Shown here: positions 8,464 to 18,000 of the stretch, piece after piece
Layout of the letters: every line of letters starts with the position of its first letter
Position numbering within the stretch: the first letter of the stretch is position 1
DNA from: Clostridia bacterium
GTDB taxonomy: Bacteria > Bacillota > Clostridia > Christensenellales > Aristaeellaceae
Reading direction: 5' to 3'
NCBI GenBank assembly: GCA_017521565.1
Contig: JAFXCE010000011.1
Span: 1-64,000 of the forward strand
Length of the DNA stretch: 64,000 nt
The notes under the pieces: generated by a model
Told to the model about the DNA's origin: nothing
Databases searched by the model: none
The model's input: the letters and a program-made list of their open reading frames with translations, nothing else
Translations under genes and position numbers: made by a program

Positions 8464-9264
8464 ATGAAGAAGATGGCGATGGCGCTGGTGCTGGTTCTGC
8501 TGATGAGCATTTCTGCGATGGCGCTGGCCGACACGCTCAAGGTCGGCATGGAATGTAACTACGCTCCGTACAACTGGACGCAGAGCGATCCGAGCGACGA
8601 GGCTGTGGCGATTGCGGCAGGCGGCTATGCCGACGGCTACGACGTCCGTATTGCCAAGCGCATCGCCAATGAGCTTGGCATGGAGCTTGAGATTGTCAAG
8701 ACCGAATGGGATGGCCTGGTTCCGAGCCTGATGAGCGGCAAGATCGACTGCATCATCGCCGGCATGAGCCCGACCGAGGAGCGCAAGGTGACCATCGACT
8801 TCACCGAGCCGTACTATGAGAGCGAGCTGTGCATCGTCGTGCGCAAGGACAGTGCATTTGCGGGCGCGGCGAACATTCAGGATTTCTCCGGCGCGAAGAT
8901 CACCGGCCAGCTCAATACCTTCCACTACACTGTTATCGATCAGATCGATAAGGTCAAGAAGATGCCGGCGATGGAGACCTTCCCGGCGATGATCGTTGCG
9001 CTGAACGCCGGCGCGATCGACGGCTATATCTCCGAGCGTCCGGGCGCTGTGTCCGCCATGGCTTCCAACCCCGATATCGGCTATGTGGCCTTTGCGGAGG
9101 GCGCGGGCTTTGAGGCTTCTCCGGAAGACGTTGCCATCGCCGTGGGCGTGATGAAGGGCAGCGAGCTGACCGAGAAGATCAATGCGATCCTTGCGAACAT
9201 CAGCCGCGAAGAGCGCAGCGCGCTCATGGATGCTGCGGTTGCCGCGCAGCCGCTGAGCGAGTAA
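8464..9264 (+). CDS. Polar amino-acid ABC transporter, substrate-binding protein
   Basis: 266 residues. The ATG at 8464 follows GGGAGG and opens a signal peptide (MKKMAMALVLVLLMSISAMALA). The mature part has the family-3 solute-binding hallmarks: VGMECNYAPYNWT near the N terminus, GGYADGYDVRIAKRIA, VKTEWDGLVPSLMSGKIDCIIAGMS, and the hinge-region DFTEPYYES. There is no lipobox Cys, which is odd for a Gram-positive binding protein; it may be held by the signal anchor or released. A terminator-like hairpin (9352-9380) separates it from the permease, so binding protein may be made in excess. The ligand is probably an amino acid; which one is not readable. Confidence 0.9.
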   Translation: MKKMAMALVLVLLMSISAMALADTLKVGMECNYAPYNWTQSDPSDEAVAIAAGGYADGYDVRIAKRIANELGMELEIVKTEWDGLVPSLMSGKIDCIIAGMSPTEERKVTIDFTEPYYESELCIVVRKDSAFAGAANIQDFSGAKITGQLNTFHYTVIDQIDKVKKMPAMETFPAMIVALNAGAIDGYISERPGAVSAMASNPDIGYVAFAEGAGFEASPEDVAIAVGVMKGSELTEKINAILANISREERSALMDAAVAAQPLSE

Positions 9265-9351
9265 CCAGCGTTCCGCTGGACCTTCCTCCGACGAAGATAC
9301 ATGGTTGTCATGCTTTGGCGGACGAGGCAGAAACGGAGCAATCAATACGCT

Positions 9352-9380
9352 AAGGGAAGCGCGACAGCGCTTTCCTTTTC
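9352..9380 (+). terminator. Partial terminator between binding protein and permease
   Basis: Arms AAGGGAAGCGC (9352-9362) and GCGCTTTCCTT (9367-9377) with one G-T pair and a short T-run. It probably lowers permease and ATPase levels relative to binding protein. Confidence 0.6.
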
Positions 9381-9410
9381 GTCTGTATTTACGAAAAGCT
9401 TCGGCTGAGA

Positions 9411-9476
9411 GGCGCGAAGCGAAGAAGGGTGCAGGGATAATATCCCTGCCAGGGGATTGGGGACAGAGTCCCCAAG
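9411..9476 (+). repeat. Two-hairpin intergenic repeat, copy R3
   Basis: Head GCGCGAAGCGAAGAAGGGT, hairpin 1 GCAGGGAT/ATCCCTGC (9431-9449), hairpin 2 TTGGGGAC/GTCCCCAA (9457-9475). It ends 13 bases before the permease ATG, so the permease Shine-Dalgarno (AAGAAGGAG) begins at its 3' edge. Confidence 0.85.
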
Positions 9477-9489
9477 AAGGAGTTTTCGT

Positions 9490-10296
9490 ATGCCAACAAC
9501 ATTCTTTGGCTGGGTCGGCTTCCTGCTTGAGCAGTATGGCGGCCTGTTCCTCTCCGGCACGGGCATGACATTGCTCATCGCGCTTACGGGTACGATCTTC
9601 GGCTTTGCCATCGGTCTGCTCGTCGCGATCGTCCGTACGATTGAAATCCCGCGCGGCATGGGCCTGTTCAAGCGCGCGCTGCGCAAGATTGCGCATATGC
9701 TCATCGCGGTCTACATTCAGATTTTCCGCGGAACACCGATGATCGTGCAGGCGATGGTCATCTATTACGGCTCCATGCAGTATCTGGGCATCGACATGGA
9801 GCGCACCGTCGCCGCCATTCTGATCATCTCGATCAACACCGGCGCATACATGGCGGAGATCATCCGTGGCGGCATCATCTCGGTGGACAAGGGGCAGTTT
9901 GAGGCGGCGCATGCCATCGGCATGACGCACTGGCAGACGATGACCACGGTTGTGCTGCCGCAGGCGATCCGCAACATCCTGCCGTCCGTGGGCAACGAGC
10001 TGATCGTCAACATCAAGGACTCCAGCGTGCTGAACGTGATTTCCGTATCCGAGCTGTTCTTCCAGGCGAAGAGCGCCGCGGGCACGTATTATAAGTACTT
10101 TGAGGTATTCTTCATCATCGCCGTGATTTACCTGATTCTGACGGTGACGGTGAGCCGTATTCTGCGCTTCGTCGAGAAGAAGATGGACGGTCCGGATAAC
10201 TACGTCATCTGCGGCTCGCAGAGCGACAGCCGTTCGGAGATTATCGTCAGTAAGGAACAGGAAAAGGAGGTTGACCGTCAGTGGCAGAGCAAGTAA
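9490..10296 (+). CDS. Polar amino-acid ABC transporter, permease (HisM/GlnP family)
   Basis: 268 residues. The ATG at 9490 is set by AAGAAGGAG; the in-frame start at 9457 falls inside repeat R3. Segments near residues 25, 80-100, 190 and 220 are hydrophobic. The cytoplasmic EAA-loop is visible as [18 protein letters not shown] followed by [17 protein letters not shown]. The protein forms the membrane channel with the binding protein upstream and the ATPase downstream. It overlaps the ATPase gene by 16 bases, so translation is probably coupled. Confidence 0.93.
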   Translation: MPTTFFGWVGFLLEQYGGLFLSGTGMTLLIALTGTIFGFAIGLLVAIVRTIEIPRGMGLFKRALRKIAHMLIAVYIQIFRGTPMIVQAMVIYYGSMQYLGIDMERTVAAILIISINTGAYMAEIIRGGIISVDKGQFEAAHAIGMTHWQTMTTVVLPQAIRNILPSVGNELIVNIKDSSVLNVISVSELFFQAKSAAGTYYKYFEVFFIIAVIYLILTVTVSRILRFVEKKMDGPDNYVICGSQSDSRSEIIVSKEQEKEVDRQWQSK

Positions 10297-11018
10297 TTGA
10301 GATCAGAGATCTGCATAAGGCGTTCGGCAGCCATGAGGTGCTCAAGGGAATCGACTTTACCGCCAGCAAGGGTGAGGTTGTCTGCATCATCGGCTCCTCC
10401 GGCTCGGGCAAGAGCACGCTGCTGCGCTGCATCAACCTGCTGGAGAACCCGGATAAGGGCGAGATCCGCTATCATGGCAAGGACATCCTGACCGATGAGA
10501 CGGTGAACATGCCGCAGTATCATGCGAAGGTGGGCATGGTGTTTCAGCAGTTCAATCTCTTTGGCAACATGAACGTGCTGGAAAACTGCATGACCGGTCA
10601 GATGAAGGTGCTGGGCCGCTCCCGCGAGGAGAGCATGGAGAACGCCATGAAGTACCTGCGCAAGGTCGGTATGGAGGCATATGTCGGTGCGAAGCCGAGG
10701 CAGCTCTCCGGCGGACCGAAGCAGCGCGTGGCCATTGCACGCACGCTGGCGATGGATCCGGAGGTCATCCTCTTTGACGAGCCGACCTCCGCGCTCGACC
10801 CGGAGATGGTCGGCGAGGTGCTGGCCGTCATGCAGAACCTCGCGCAGGAGGGCATGACGATGCTGGTCGTCACCCATGAGATGGGCTTTGCCCGCGCGGT
10901 GGCCAGCAAGGTGGTCTTTATGGATCAGGGCGTCATCGCGGAAGAGGGCACGCCTGACGAGGTGCTCGGCAGCCCGAAGCATGAAAGGCTGCAGAGCTTC
11001 CTGCGCAGCATGCTGTAA
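10281..11018 (+). CDS. Polar amino-acid ABC transporter, ATPase (GlnQ family)
   Basis: 245 residues with a GTG start and AAAGGAGG 10 bases upstream. Walker A is GSSGSGKST, the Q-loop is MVFQQFNLF, Walker B is [14 protein letters not shown] and the switch His lies in [10 protein letters not shown]. The signature motif reads [13 protein letters not shown] instead of the usual [13 protein letters not shown]: a proline replaces the first Gln. The remaining motif is intact, so activity is expected. Three-gene operon with the binding protein and permease. Confidence 0.95.
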   Translation: MAEQVIEIRDLHKAFGSHEVLKGIDFTASKGEVVCIIGSSGSGKSTLLRCINLLENPDKGEIRYHGKDILTDETVNMPQYHAKVGMVFQQFNLFGNMNVLENCMTGQMKVLGRSREESMENAMKYLRKVGMEAYVGAKPRQLSGGPKQRVAIARTLAMDPEVILFDEPTSALDPEMVGEVLAVMQNLAQEGMTMLVVTHEMGFARAVASKVVFMDQGVIAEEGTPDEVLGSPKHERLQSFLRSML

Positions 11019-11027
11019 AGGAATACG

Positions 11028-11072
11028 ACAGGGGCAGACGGCGCAAGTGTGCGCGGTTTGCTCCTGTTTTTT
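11028..11072 (+). terminator. Terminator after the amino-acid ABC operon
   Basis: Arms ACAGGGGCA (11028-11036) and TGCTCCTGT (11059-11067) with an inner GCGCA/TGCGC stem, then TTTTT. Confidence 0.75.
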
Positions 11073-11077
11073 GCTCT

Positions 11078-11176
11078 ATAGGAACTTGTGCAAAAAACCG
11101 TGCAGCGAGCACAGACTGGCTTTGTTTTGTAAAGCTGTTCGGAAGTGGGAACGCGCACGGCGCGCTTTTTTGGCAT
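11078..11176 (+). repeat. Conserved ~95-bp intergenic element, copy A
   Basis: Shares with 19683-19777 the order: ATAGGAACTTGTGCAAAA, a small hairpin GTGC-AGCGA-GCAC, TTTTGTAAAGCTGTTCGGAAGTGG, and a closing GC hairpin with a T-run (GCGCAC-type arms then TTTTTT). Both copies directly follow another gene's terminator. It may be a small RNA with its own terminator or a dispersed repeat; unidentified. Confidence 0.6.
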
Positions 11177-11232
11177 TTTTTCCTCCCTGACGTATATACA
11201 TAGGGCATGAGGATATGCGGGAGGGAAACGGC

Positions 11233-12402
11233 GTGAGCAAAGTGGCGGGAATGATGATGCGGGCGGCGGCGCTGGGGATGCTGCTGCTGTGTGCAGCAGG
11301 CTGCGCGCTGGCGCAGGACGTCATGCAGGTGTATGCAGCGGAGGGCGCGCTTGGCAGCGGTGCGGCGGAGCAGGTGATTCGTGCGCTTGCTGCGCGGCAT
11401 CCGGATGCGGTATGGGAATACACGCAGGGGGAGGAGAACCTGCGCGGGCTTGTGCTTGCCGATCAGGCGCCGCAGCTGGCCATCTGCAGCCCGGAGGAGG
11501 CGCGAGTATGGGCGGCGGAGGGAATGCTCCTGCCGCTGCACACGCGCATTGGCGATCAGCGCAGGATTCAGCGGCAGGTGCTTAACGCCTGCGTGATGGA
11601 TGAACAGCTGTTCATGGCGCCGCTTCAGGCGAGACACAGGCAGATGGCGGTGAATGTGGGGCTGTTTGAAAAGCTGCGCCTGGGGCACATGCTCAACAGG
11701 ATCGAATATCCGACGTGGTACCCGACACAGATGCAGCAGATCATGGAGGAGTGCATGCTGTCGGATCAGATTGCGCTGGAGATCTGGCCGCCGCATGCGG
11801 GACAGGAAGCGGCGCTGGAAGCACTGGTGCAGGCTGTGTTCGGCGGGAGCTTTGCTTCGGAGGACGGGACGCGCTGGCAGCTTGACAGCCGGGAGATTGA
11901 GATGGGCCTAAATTGGCTGAGCGACCTGCTTGAATGCGAACTGATTGCCATGGCGCAGAGCAGAGAGGATGCGCTGGCGCGCTTTGTGCGCGGGGAGACG
12001 GCGATGTTCATCGACTGGAGCGCGGAGGAGGCGGAAACGCAGGAGGATGCGCTGGCAAAAAGCGGCGTGGAGATCGCGGTGGTGCCTTATCCCTCCGCGC
12101 TGGGCGTGCCGGTCCGATCGTATGAGCTTGTGGGCGTATGTGTGTTTGACAGCGGGGATGCGGCGCGCAATGCGCTGGCCCTGCAGGCGGCAGAGCGGCT
12201 GTATGAGCAGGCGCAGACGCTGCTGGGAAGCCGGGCGATCTTCCGGGATGACAGCGTATGGCTGACCTGTCTTTCTGCGCATGAACAGGGCGCGACGGTA
12301 AGAAGCCTGTTTGCCGGTGCGCTTGAAAGCGTGTTTGCCGGCGAAATGACGGCGGAGACGGCGCTTGAGCGCGCGCAGGCGGCGCTGGACGCCCTGCAAT
12401 AG
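11233..12402 (+). CDS. Secreted solute-binding-protein-like protein, function unknown
   Basis: 389 residues from the GTG at 11233, which a GGGAGGGAAAC site supports; an in-frame ATG at 11215 has none. The N terminus is a signal peptide (MMRAAALGMLLLCAAGCALAQD). CAAGC is only a weak lipobox, so signal peptidase I cleavage after ALA is also possible. The mature part looks like a degenerate family-1 extracellular binding protein: a substrate-domain start VMQVYAAEGALG, APQLAICSPEEARVWAAEGMLLPL, and a late GETAMFIDWS segment. There is no permease or ATPase next to it. It ends 155 bases before rplS. Confidence 0.6.
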   Translation: MSKVAGMMMRAAALGMLLLCAAGCALAQDVMQVYAAEGALGSGAAEQVIRALAARHPDAVWEYTQGEENLRGLVLADQAPQLAICSPEEARVWAAEGMLLPLHTRIGDQRRIQRQVLNACVMDEQLFMAPLQARHRQMAVNVGLFEKLRLGHMLNRIEYPTWYPTQMQQIMEECMLSDQIALEIWPPHAGQEAALEALVQAVFGGSFASEDGTRWQLDSREIEMGLNWLSDLLECELIAMAQSREDALARFVRGETAMFIDWSAEEAETQEDALAKSGVEIAVVPYPSALGVPVRSYELVGVCVFDSGDAARNALALQAAERLYEQAQTLLGSRAIFRDDSVWLTCLSAHEQGATVRSLFAGALESVFAGEMTAETALERAQAALDALQ

Positions 12403-12447
12403 CAAAGAAAAAGCGTAAAAAAGTGTGAAAAAACGGGAAATTGACTC

Positions 12448-12476
12448 TTGCAAATGGGGTATGTCGATGCTATAAT
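12448..12476 (+). promoter_or_regulatory. Promoter of the rplS-rbgA-rnhB-yraN cluster
   Basis: -35 TTGCAA (12448-12453), 17 bp, -10 TATAAT (12471-12476). Confidence 0.75.
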
Positions 12477-12483
12477 AGCCTCT

Positions 12484-12556
12484 GTATGAAACGGACGTTC
12501 CGCTGTGGGCGAAGTCGCGCCCAGAATGAGCGTCTAAGATGAAAGGAGAAATCGAC
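12484..12556 (+). promoter_or_regulatory. rplS leader: Structured rplS leader (possible L19 autoregulatory RNA)
   Basis: The short leader folds into an inner TGGGCG/CGCCCA hairpin enclosed by a GACG/CGTC stem, ending at the AAAGGAG of rplS. L19 leaders are known in Firmicutes. Whether this one matches that family needs a covariance search. Confidence 0.45.
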
Positions 12557-12557
12557 A

Positions 12558-12899
12558 ATGAGCGAGATCATCCGTGCGATCGAAAGCGAGCAGCTCAAGA
12601 AGGATCTTCCCAAGTTCAACGTGGGCGATACCCTGCGTGTCATGGTGAAGGTTGTTGAGGGCGAGCGCGAGCGTCTCCAGGCGTTCGAGGGCATCTGCAT
12701 CGCTAAGCGCAATGGCAGCGTTCGTGAGACCTTCACCCTCCGCCGTGTTTCTTACGGCATCGGCGTGGAGCGTACCTTCCCGCTGCATTCCCCGCGTCTT
12801 GATAAGATTACGGTGCTCCGCCGCGGCAAGGTCCGTCGTGCGAAGCTGTACTACCTGCGTAATCTGTCCGGCAAAGCCGCCAAGATTAAGGAGAGGTAA
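12558..12899 (+). CDS. rplS: 50S ribosomal protein L19
   Basis: 113 residues, the standard length. It sits at the 30S-50S interface. The family core is plain: [33 protein letters not shown] and a C-terminal [30 protein letters not shown] precedes the ATG. A terminator follows, but rbgA, rnhB and yraN follow in the common Firmicutes order. Confidence 0.98.
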   Translation: MSEIIRAIESEQLKKDLPKFNVGDTLRVMVKVVEGERERLQAFEGICIAKRNGSVRETFTLRRVSYGIGVERTFPLHSPRLDKITVLRRGKVRRAKLYYLRNLSGKAAKIKER

Positions 12900-12910
12900 T
12901 TGTGCTACCG

Positions 12911-12938
12911 GCCGCCGGTTTTTCCGGCGGTCTTTTTG
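12911..12938 (+). terminator. Terminator after rplS
   Basis: Arms CCGCCGG (12912-12918) and CCGGCGG (12924-12930), loop TTTTT, tail TCTTTTT. Confidence 0.85.
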
Positions 12939-13020
12939 TTTGTTTGATCGGAATGCACGAATCTGATGGTTTTGTGCGTCTTTGTAGATAGATAGGTCCT
13001 TCGCGGACAGGTGGTTTTTT

Positions 13021-13956
13021 ATGAATAACAGAGAGAACAAGTATGATCATATGATCCTGCGCGCCGAGGATAAGGCGATCAACTGGTATCCGGGACACAT
13101 GGCGCGCGCCAAGCGCAAGCTGATGGAGCAGCTTTCCCGTGTGGATGTTGTGGTGGAGCTGTGCGATGCGCGTATTCCGCGTGCAAGCCGCAATCCGGAA
13201 CTCAATGAGCTGGTCGGCCACAAGAAGCGGCTGCTGGTGCTCAACAAGGCGGATCTGGCCAATGAGAGCGAAACCCGCGTGTGGCTGGCCCATTACCGCG
13301 CTCAGGGGATTGACTGCATGAGCTTTGACAGCGCGAAGGGCCGCGCCAAGGATGTAATCAGCAGGATTGAAAAGGCGGCCAGCGAAGCTGTGGCGAAGAT
13401 GGCGGCCAGGGGCGTCAAAAAGACGGTGCGTGTGATGATCGTCGGCGTGCCGAATGTGGGCAAGAGCACGTTCACCAACAAGGTCAATGGCTCGTCCATC
13501 GCCAAAACGGGCGACCGGCCCGGCGTGACGAGAAACAACCAGTGGGTTCGCATCACGCCGTATCTGGAGCTGCTGGATACCCCCGGCCTGCTCTGGCCGA
13601 AGCTCGATGACCAGAGCGATGCGCGTGCGCTGGCGTTTGTCGGCACGATCAACGATCAGGTCATGGATCAGCAGATGCTGGCGGTCAGGCTGCTCGAATA
13701 TCTGATGGAGCATGAAAAAGCTGCTGCCGTGCAGCGCTTTAAAATCAAGAATCCGGAACTGCGCGACGTGGCGCTGCTGGAGGAGGTCTGCCGCTGCCGC
13801 GGCTGGCTGCTTCCCGGCGGCGTGATGGATACGGACCGTGGCTCTGCGGTCATTCTGGATGAATTCCGCGCCGGCAAGCTTGGCAGGATTACCCTGCAGC
13901 GTGCGCCGAAGAAGCAGGAGGAGAAAGCGCCGGCTGCGCCTGCACAGGAATCATAA
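13021..13956 (+). CDS. rbgA: Ribosome biogenesis GTPase RbgA/YlqF
   Basis: 311 residues, a circularly permuted GTPase required for late 50S assembly. The G4 motif LNKADL comes first (about residue 77), then G1 GVPNVGKSTF (about 143), G2 PGVT and G3 DTPG. The N terminus carries the family INWYPGHMARAKR. The C-terminal RNA-binding part is followed by a Lys/Ala-rich tail. An AGGTGG site lies before the ATG. Position between rplS and rnhB matches B. subtilis. Confidence 0.95.
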   Translation: MNNRENKYDHMILRAEDKAINWYPGHMARAKRKLMEQLSRVDVVVELCDARIPRASRNPELNELVGHKKRLLVLNKADLANESETRVWLAHYRAQGIDCMSFDSAKGRAKDVISRIEKAASEAVAKMAARGVKKTVRVMIVGVPNVGKSTFTNKVNGSSIAKTGDRPGVTRNNQWVRITPYLELLDTPGLLWPKLDDQSDARALAFVGTINDQVMDQQMLAVRLLEYLMEHEKAAAVQRFKIKNPELRDVALLEEVCRCRGWLLPGGVMDTDRGSAVILDEFRAGKLGRITLQRAPKKQEEKAPAAPAQES

Positions 13957-13958
13957 AA

Positions 13959-14036
13959 TGTAGGGGAGGGGCTCTGCTCCTCCCGCGCGAAATGCCGCAC
14001 AGGTATGCCGGGGAGGTGTAGAATCCCTCCCCTACA
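13959..14036. repeat. MITE-like palindromic element
   Basis: Perfect 12-bp terminal inverted repeats TGTAGGGGAGGG (13959-13970) and CCCTCCCCTACA (14025-14036), with nested GGAGG/CCTCC pairs inside. It fills almost the whole gap between rbgA and rnhB and has no reading frame. Resembles short non-autonomous palindromes; no transposase is nearby. Confidence 0.65.
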
Positions 14037-14059
14037 CAGGGATAATGAGGTGATCATCC

Positions 14060-14680
14060 ATGAAAAAAGACTGGAATGCACGCCTTGTCGAGATTAGTCA
14101 GACCGACCGGGAAATCTGGCAGACTGGCCGCGCTTTTGCCGGCATTGACGAGGCGGGCCGCGGCCCGCTGTGCGGCCCGGTTGCGGCGGCATGCGTGGTT
14201 ATGCCGAGCGAGCCGCTGCTGCTGTATGTCGATGACAGCAAGAAGCTGACGGAAAAGCGCCGCGAAGCGCTGTACGATCAGATTCTTGAGACTGCGCTGT
14301 ATGCGAAGGTCATCCTTGCCTCGCCGGAGGAGATCGATCGTGTGAATATCCTGAATGCGACCAAGAACGCCATGGCGATCGCGGCAAAGGATGCGCCCTG
14401 CGATCTGTTCCTCGTCGATGCGATCGACAGGCTGGATGTGCCGGGCGAGGTGCGCGGAATCGTGCACGGCGACGCGCTGTGCTATTCGATCGCTGCGGCG
14501 TCGATTCTGGCGAAGGTGACGCGCGACCGGCTGATGCGGGAGCTTGATGAGCAGTATCCGCAGTATGGATTCGCCAAAAACAAGGGATACGGTACGGCGC
14601 AGCATATTGCAGCGCTTCGTGAATACGGCCCCTGCCCGGCGCACAGGCGTTCCTTCATCGGCAATTTTGTGAAGGGATAA
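14060..14680 (+). CDS. rnhB: Ribonuclease HII
   Basis: 206 residues. Removes RNA, including single ribonucleotides, from RNA-DNA hybrids. The catalytic DE pair is in FAGIDEAGRGPLCGPV, the third Asp in YVDDSKKLTEK, and the later Asp in DLFLVDAID. HGDALCYSIAAASILAKVTRD is the family signature. It ends one base before the yraN start region, so the two are likely co-translated. Confidence 0.97.
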   Translation: MKKDWNARLVEISQTDREIWQTGRAFAGIDEAGRGPLCGPVAAACVVMPSEPLLLYVDDSKKLTEKRREALYDQILETALYAKVILASPEEIDRVNILNATKNAMAIAAKDAPCDLFLVDAIDRLDVPGEVRGIVHGDALCYSIAAASILAKVTRDRLMRELDEQYPQYGFAKNKGYGTAQHIAALREYGPCPAHRRSFIGNFVKG

Positions 14681-14681
14681 T

Positions 14682-15038
14682 ATGGAAAACCGGATGAGCG
14701 GGAAGCTCGGAGAAGTGCATGCAGAGCAGTACCTTGCGCAGAAGGGGTATGCGATCCTTGCCGGCAGCTATGTTTCGCCCGGATCGGAGATTGACCTGAT
14801 TGCCGAGGACGGGCGCTGCATCGTGTTTGTCGAGGTCAAGACGCGGACGGGCGGCTTTTCAGCCGGAAGAGAGGCGGTCACGCCCGCCAAACAAAAGCGC
14901 ATCTGCAAGGGTGCAGTGTACTACATGATGCAAAACGGCCTGATGAATCGACAGGTGCGGTTTGATGTGATCGAGATTCAGGGCGAACGCGTGACGCACA
15001 TCAAGAACGCGTTCCCGTATCAGGGGCCTGCGTTTTAA
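14682..15038 (+). CDS. YraN/UPF0102 family endonuclease-like protein
   Basis: 118 residues. Nuclease-like fold: GKLGEVHAEQYLAQKGY at the N terminus and the PD-(D/E)xK-type core SEIDLIAEDGRCIVFVEVKTR. It follows rnhB by one base, as is usual. The family is conserved but its cellular job is not established. Confidence 0.9.
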   Translation: MENRMSGKLGEVHAEQYLAQKGYAILAGSYVSPGSEIDLIAEDGRCIVFVEVKTRTGGFSAGREAVTPAKQKRICKGAVYYMMQNGLMNRQVRFDVIEIQGERVTHIKNAFPYQGPAF

Positions 15039-15065
15039 CGCGGCCGGCAGCGGAGGCATCACAGC

Positions 15066-18000
15066 ATGAAAAACAATGCAAAATATACGAAAATTGTGGC
15101 CGCAGCGCTGATGCTGATCCTTGTGATCGTCAGCGCTACGGTCCTTTTTGGCCGCGACAGCGGGGAGGAAATCCAGCGGGGCAATCTGCTTGAGAACGCG
15201 GACTTCTCCGCCGTGACGGGCGATATGCCTGACGGATGGAACACCGGCATGTGGGTGACCAGCGCCGGAGCATCGTATCTGGAAGCGGTGACGATGGAGG
15301 ACGGCACAAGCGCGGTGCTCGTGGAGAACGTGGCATATAACGACGCGCGCTTTGAGCAGACGGTTTCCGTCCGCGAAAACGCGACGTATAAGCTGACGGC
15401 GCGCGTGATGGCGGAGGATTGCGATCCCTCGCGTCTGGGCGCGAACGTTTCCTTCCTGGGCGTCTATGGCACCAGCGCCGATGTGCACGACACGGACGGA
15501 CAATGGGAAACCGTGACGCTCTATGCGCAGACGGGCAGGGGACAGAAGGATGCGACGGTCTGCGTGCGTCTTGGCGGCTATGGCTCGGAGGCGACGGGCA
15601 AGGCATGGTTTACCGATGTGAGCCTGGAGCAGGTGGAGACGGTGCCCGTGGGCGAGGCGGTGCTCGATCTGTCCACCCCCGAGCCGGAAAAGGAGCAGAC
15701 GCAGGGCGTGAAGGGCGGCAAAGATGCGGTCATTCCGGGCCTGATTGCGGCTGCGCTGGCGTATGCTGCCGCTGCCTTTGCGCTTGCAAACGGCGTGCTG
15801 CGCGGTACGGGCGGAATAAGGAAGGGCTACGCGAAGCTCGGCGTGCTGCTGGGCGCGGCGCTTGGCCTGCGGCTGGCGCTGGCGTTCTCGGTCAAGGGCT
15901 ATGGGGTGGATATGGGCTGCTTTGCCGCATGGGCGGGCAAGATGGCGCACGGCGGGCCGGCGAACTTCTATGAAGCGGGCTATTTCTGTGATTATCCGCC
16001 GGCCTATCTGCTGGTGCTGGGTGTGCTGGGCGTCATTTCAAACCTGACGGGCGTAACGCTGGGCTCGATGGGCGGCGAAGTGCTGCTCAAGACCGTGCCG
16101 ATCGCCTGCGATCTTCTGCTGGCTGCTGCTGCGTTTGCGGCGACGGATCGCGTCGCGGGAAGGAAACCTGCGCTTGTGATGGCCGCGCTGCTGGCGTTTA
16201 ATCCTGCGTTTGTCATTGCGGGCGCCTGCTGGGGTCAGATCGACTCCGTGCTGGCTGTGCTGCTGCTGATCCTGCTGCTCTTTGCGCGGGCGGGCAAGTG
16301 GCATGCGGCGATTCCTGTGTTTGCGCTGGCTGTGCTGGCCAAGCCACAGGCGGGCCTGCTTGCGCCGCTGGGCGTGGCGGCGCTTATGCGCGATGTGATT
16401 CGCCGCAGGGAGGCGCGAAAGCCTGCTGCAATCGGCCTGCTGCTGGGCGTGGCGGTGACGGTGGCGGTCGTCCTGCCGTTCTCGCCCAATCAGGATTCGC
16501 CGCTTTGGATTGTCGGAAAGTATATGGATACGCTGTCAAGCTACGCGTATGCGACGCTGTCCACTGGCAACCTGATGTTCCTGCTGGGCGGCAACTGGGT
16601 GCCCAATGAGACGGCGCTTTTTGGCGGCGTGACCTACGGACTGCTGGGCACAGTGCTGATGGCGCTCAGCTTCGCGGCGGGCATTGCCGTGTATCTATTC
16701 GGCAGGGACAGGAAGCGCCTGTTCCTTGCAAGCAGCGTGACGATGCAGCTGGTGTTTGTGCTGGGCAGCAAGATGCACGAAAGGTACATCCTGCCGGCGC
16801 TTATGCTGCTGGTGATGGCCTATGTGGAGACGGGAGACATTCGTCTGCTGGCTTCGTCCGTGCTGGCCAGCGCGGCTGCGGCGGTCAATATCGGCGCGGT
16901 ACTCGCCTTTGAGCATCTGGTTGCGCCGAATCTCTGGCTGGGGTATCTCATCGGCGCAGTGCAGATGATTGCCGCTGGGCTGACGGTCTGGGCGGCGGTG
17001 GGCCTGTCCATGGGCCGGACGCCGATGCGCCTTGCCCCGCGCGCGCCAAAGGCGGCGCAGGACGACGGGCAGGAGGAAGGCGCGCAGCAGATGACTGCGG
17101 CGCAGCGCCGCATGCGCGCGGAGCTGCTGCAGGCGAAGGATTACCGCCTGCACATGAGCAGAGCGGACTGGATCATCCTGCTGGCGCTGACGGCTGTTTA
17201 TGCAGTTGTGGGCTTTTGGGGCCTTGGCGATACAAAGGCGCCGCAGGGCGGATATACCTCCACGGCGAAGGATGAGTATGTCGTCATCGACCTTGGCGAT
17301 CGCCATAAGGATTTCCACATCTATTATTACGGCGGCATCTCGGATACGCAATTCTCCTTCGCGGTTTCCGATGACGGCATCGCGTATACGGAGGATATCG
17401 GCGCGTATTTTGACCGCGGCGAGTGCTTCAAATGGCAGGCGGCGCGCATGCCCGTCTATGATGAGGATGGCTCAGTGATGAGCGTGAGCGGCGGTATGCT
17501 CGATTTCTCCGGACGCTATCTGCGCGTGACCTTTGACGGCGCGGCCTCTGCGCTGTGGGAGGTTGCAGCGGTGACGGAGCATGGCGAGGCGATCGTGCCT
17601 GCCGGAGCGCAGGCCTATGGCGGCGTGGAAGGGCGCATGAGCGACGCGGCTTCGCTTATCGACGAGCAGGATACCGTGCCGGTCGTTCCCTCGTACATGA
17701 ATAGCATGTACTTTGACGAGATCTATCATGGACGGACGGGCTACGAGCATGCGAACGGCCTGAGCACCTATGAAACGACGCATCCGCCGCTTGGCAAGGT
17801 GTTCATGTCCTGGTGCATTGATCTGATGGGCATGACGCCGTTTGCATGGCGTTTTGCCGGCGCGCTTTGCGGCGTGCTGATGATTCCGGCGATCTATCTG
17901 CTGGCAAAAGTGCTGCTGGGCGGTACGTTCTGGCCGGCGCTGTGCGCGCTCTTGATGGCGGCGGACTGCATGCACTTTACGCAGACGCGCATCGCGACGA

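Noticed and set aside
12441..12476. Promoter using TTGACT at 12441 as -35 for rplS
   Set aside because: Spacing to TATAAT would be 24 bp; TTGCAA at 12448 gives 17 bp.
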